This document shows, one piece after another, positions 63,831-64,000 of a stretch of DNA of 64,000 nucleotides (the first letter of the stretch is position 1; each line of letters opens with the position of its first letter). The notes under the pieces are model-generated. The model made no database searches and was not told the DNA's origin. It saw only the letters and a list, made by a program, of their open reading frames with translations. The stretch comes from Meghimatium bilineatum. Lineage: Eukaryota; Mollusca; Gastropoda; Stylommatophora; Philomycidae. The position numbers and the translations under genes are program-made. The stretch is from NCBI GenBank assembly GCA_034231615.1, contig CM067312.1, forward strand, positions 6,497,747 to 6,561,746, given 5' to 3'.

Positions 63831-64000
63831 TTTTGGAAGTGTGTTGAACCAAAAGAAAAGACAAAATAACATTTCAATACATAAGATGACAAGCTTAACA
63901 GTTACAATCAACACTATATTTCATGACGCCAGCACTAACATGAGTAAAATGACAGAACAGCAATCAACACAACCCTCATTTTCAATATTCATGAGAACAA

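Overview
This is an AT-rich, repeat-dense piece of an invertebrate nuclear genome with small exons, GT-AG introns and many retroelements. The mix of transposons (Penelope-like elements, RNase H-bearing LINEs, RTE-type LINEs, mariner, piggyBac, hAT, Merlin-like, tRNA-derived SINEs) and the protein sequence fit a lophotrochozoan. A gastropod mollusc is my best guess, but this is inferred from general character and not proven. Nothing looks prokaryotic: there are no operons, ribosome-binding sites or CRISPR arrays.

One conserved gene is clear. ALKBH8, the bifunctional tRNA wobble-uridine methyltransferase and hydroxylase, lies on the minus strand from 35699 (ATG) down to 17493 (stop). I could join eight exons by eye with all splice phases matching, giving a 704-residue protein with a lysine-rich N-terminus, an RRM, an AlkB dioxygenase domain (His238, Asp240, His292) and a C-terminal methyltransferase domain. 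It looks intact. Its introns are packed with transposons, and its stop codon lies only 16 nt from a piggyBac-type MITE that must supply the 3' UTR. A second, weaker coding candidate lies at 41.3-42.6 kb: a Ser/Pro-rich terminal exon on the minus strand and small open frames on the plus strand.

Layout. 0.1-9 kb: minisatellites, SINE-like repeats, LINE fragments and a hAT MITE. 9-12.1 kb: three tandem arrays of 19, 27 and 27 bp; the last grew out of a LINE reading frame. 12.9-16.1 kb: a Penelope-like GIY-YIG remnant and an RNase H LINE between 200-bp inverted repeats. 16.7-35.7 kb: ALKBH8 and its transposon-filled introns. 35.9-40.3 kb: LINE and hAT relics, SINEs and a (TA)n run. 41.2-42.6 kb: the possible second coding locus. 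43.4-45 kb: a well-preserved 5'-truncated LINE with target-site duplication. 45-64 kb: decayed repeats, Penelope-like leader fragments, a 1-kb array of a 23-bp unit, and further minisatellites.

The recurring theme is tandem expansion that starts inside transposon coding sequence (LINE at 11-12 kb, mariner at 29.5 kb, LINE end at 56.8 kb). Most long open frames in the window come from stop-free tandem units and are not genes.
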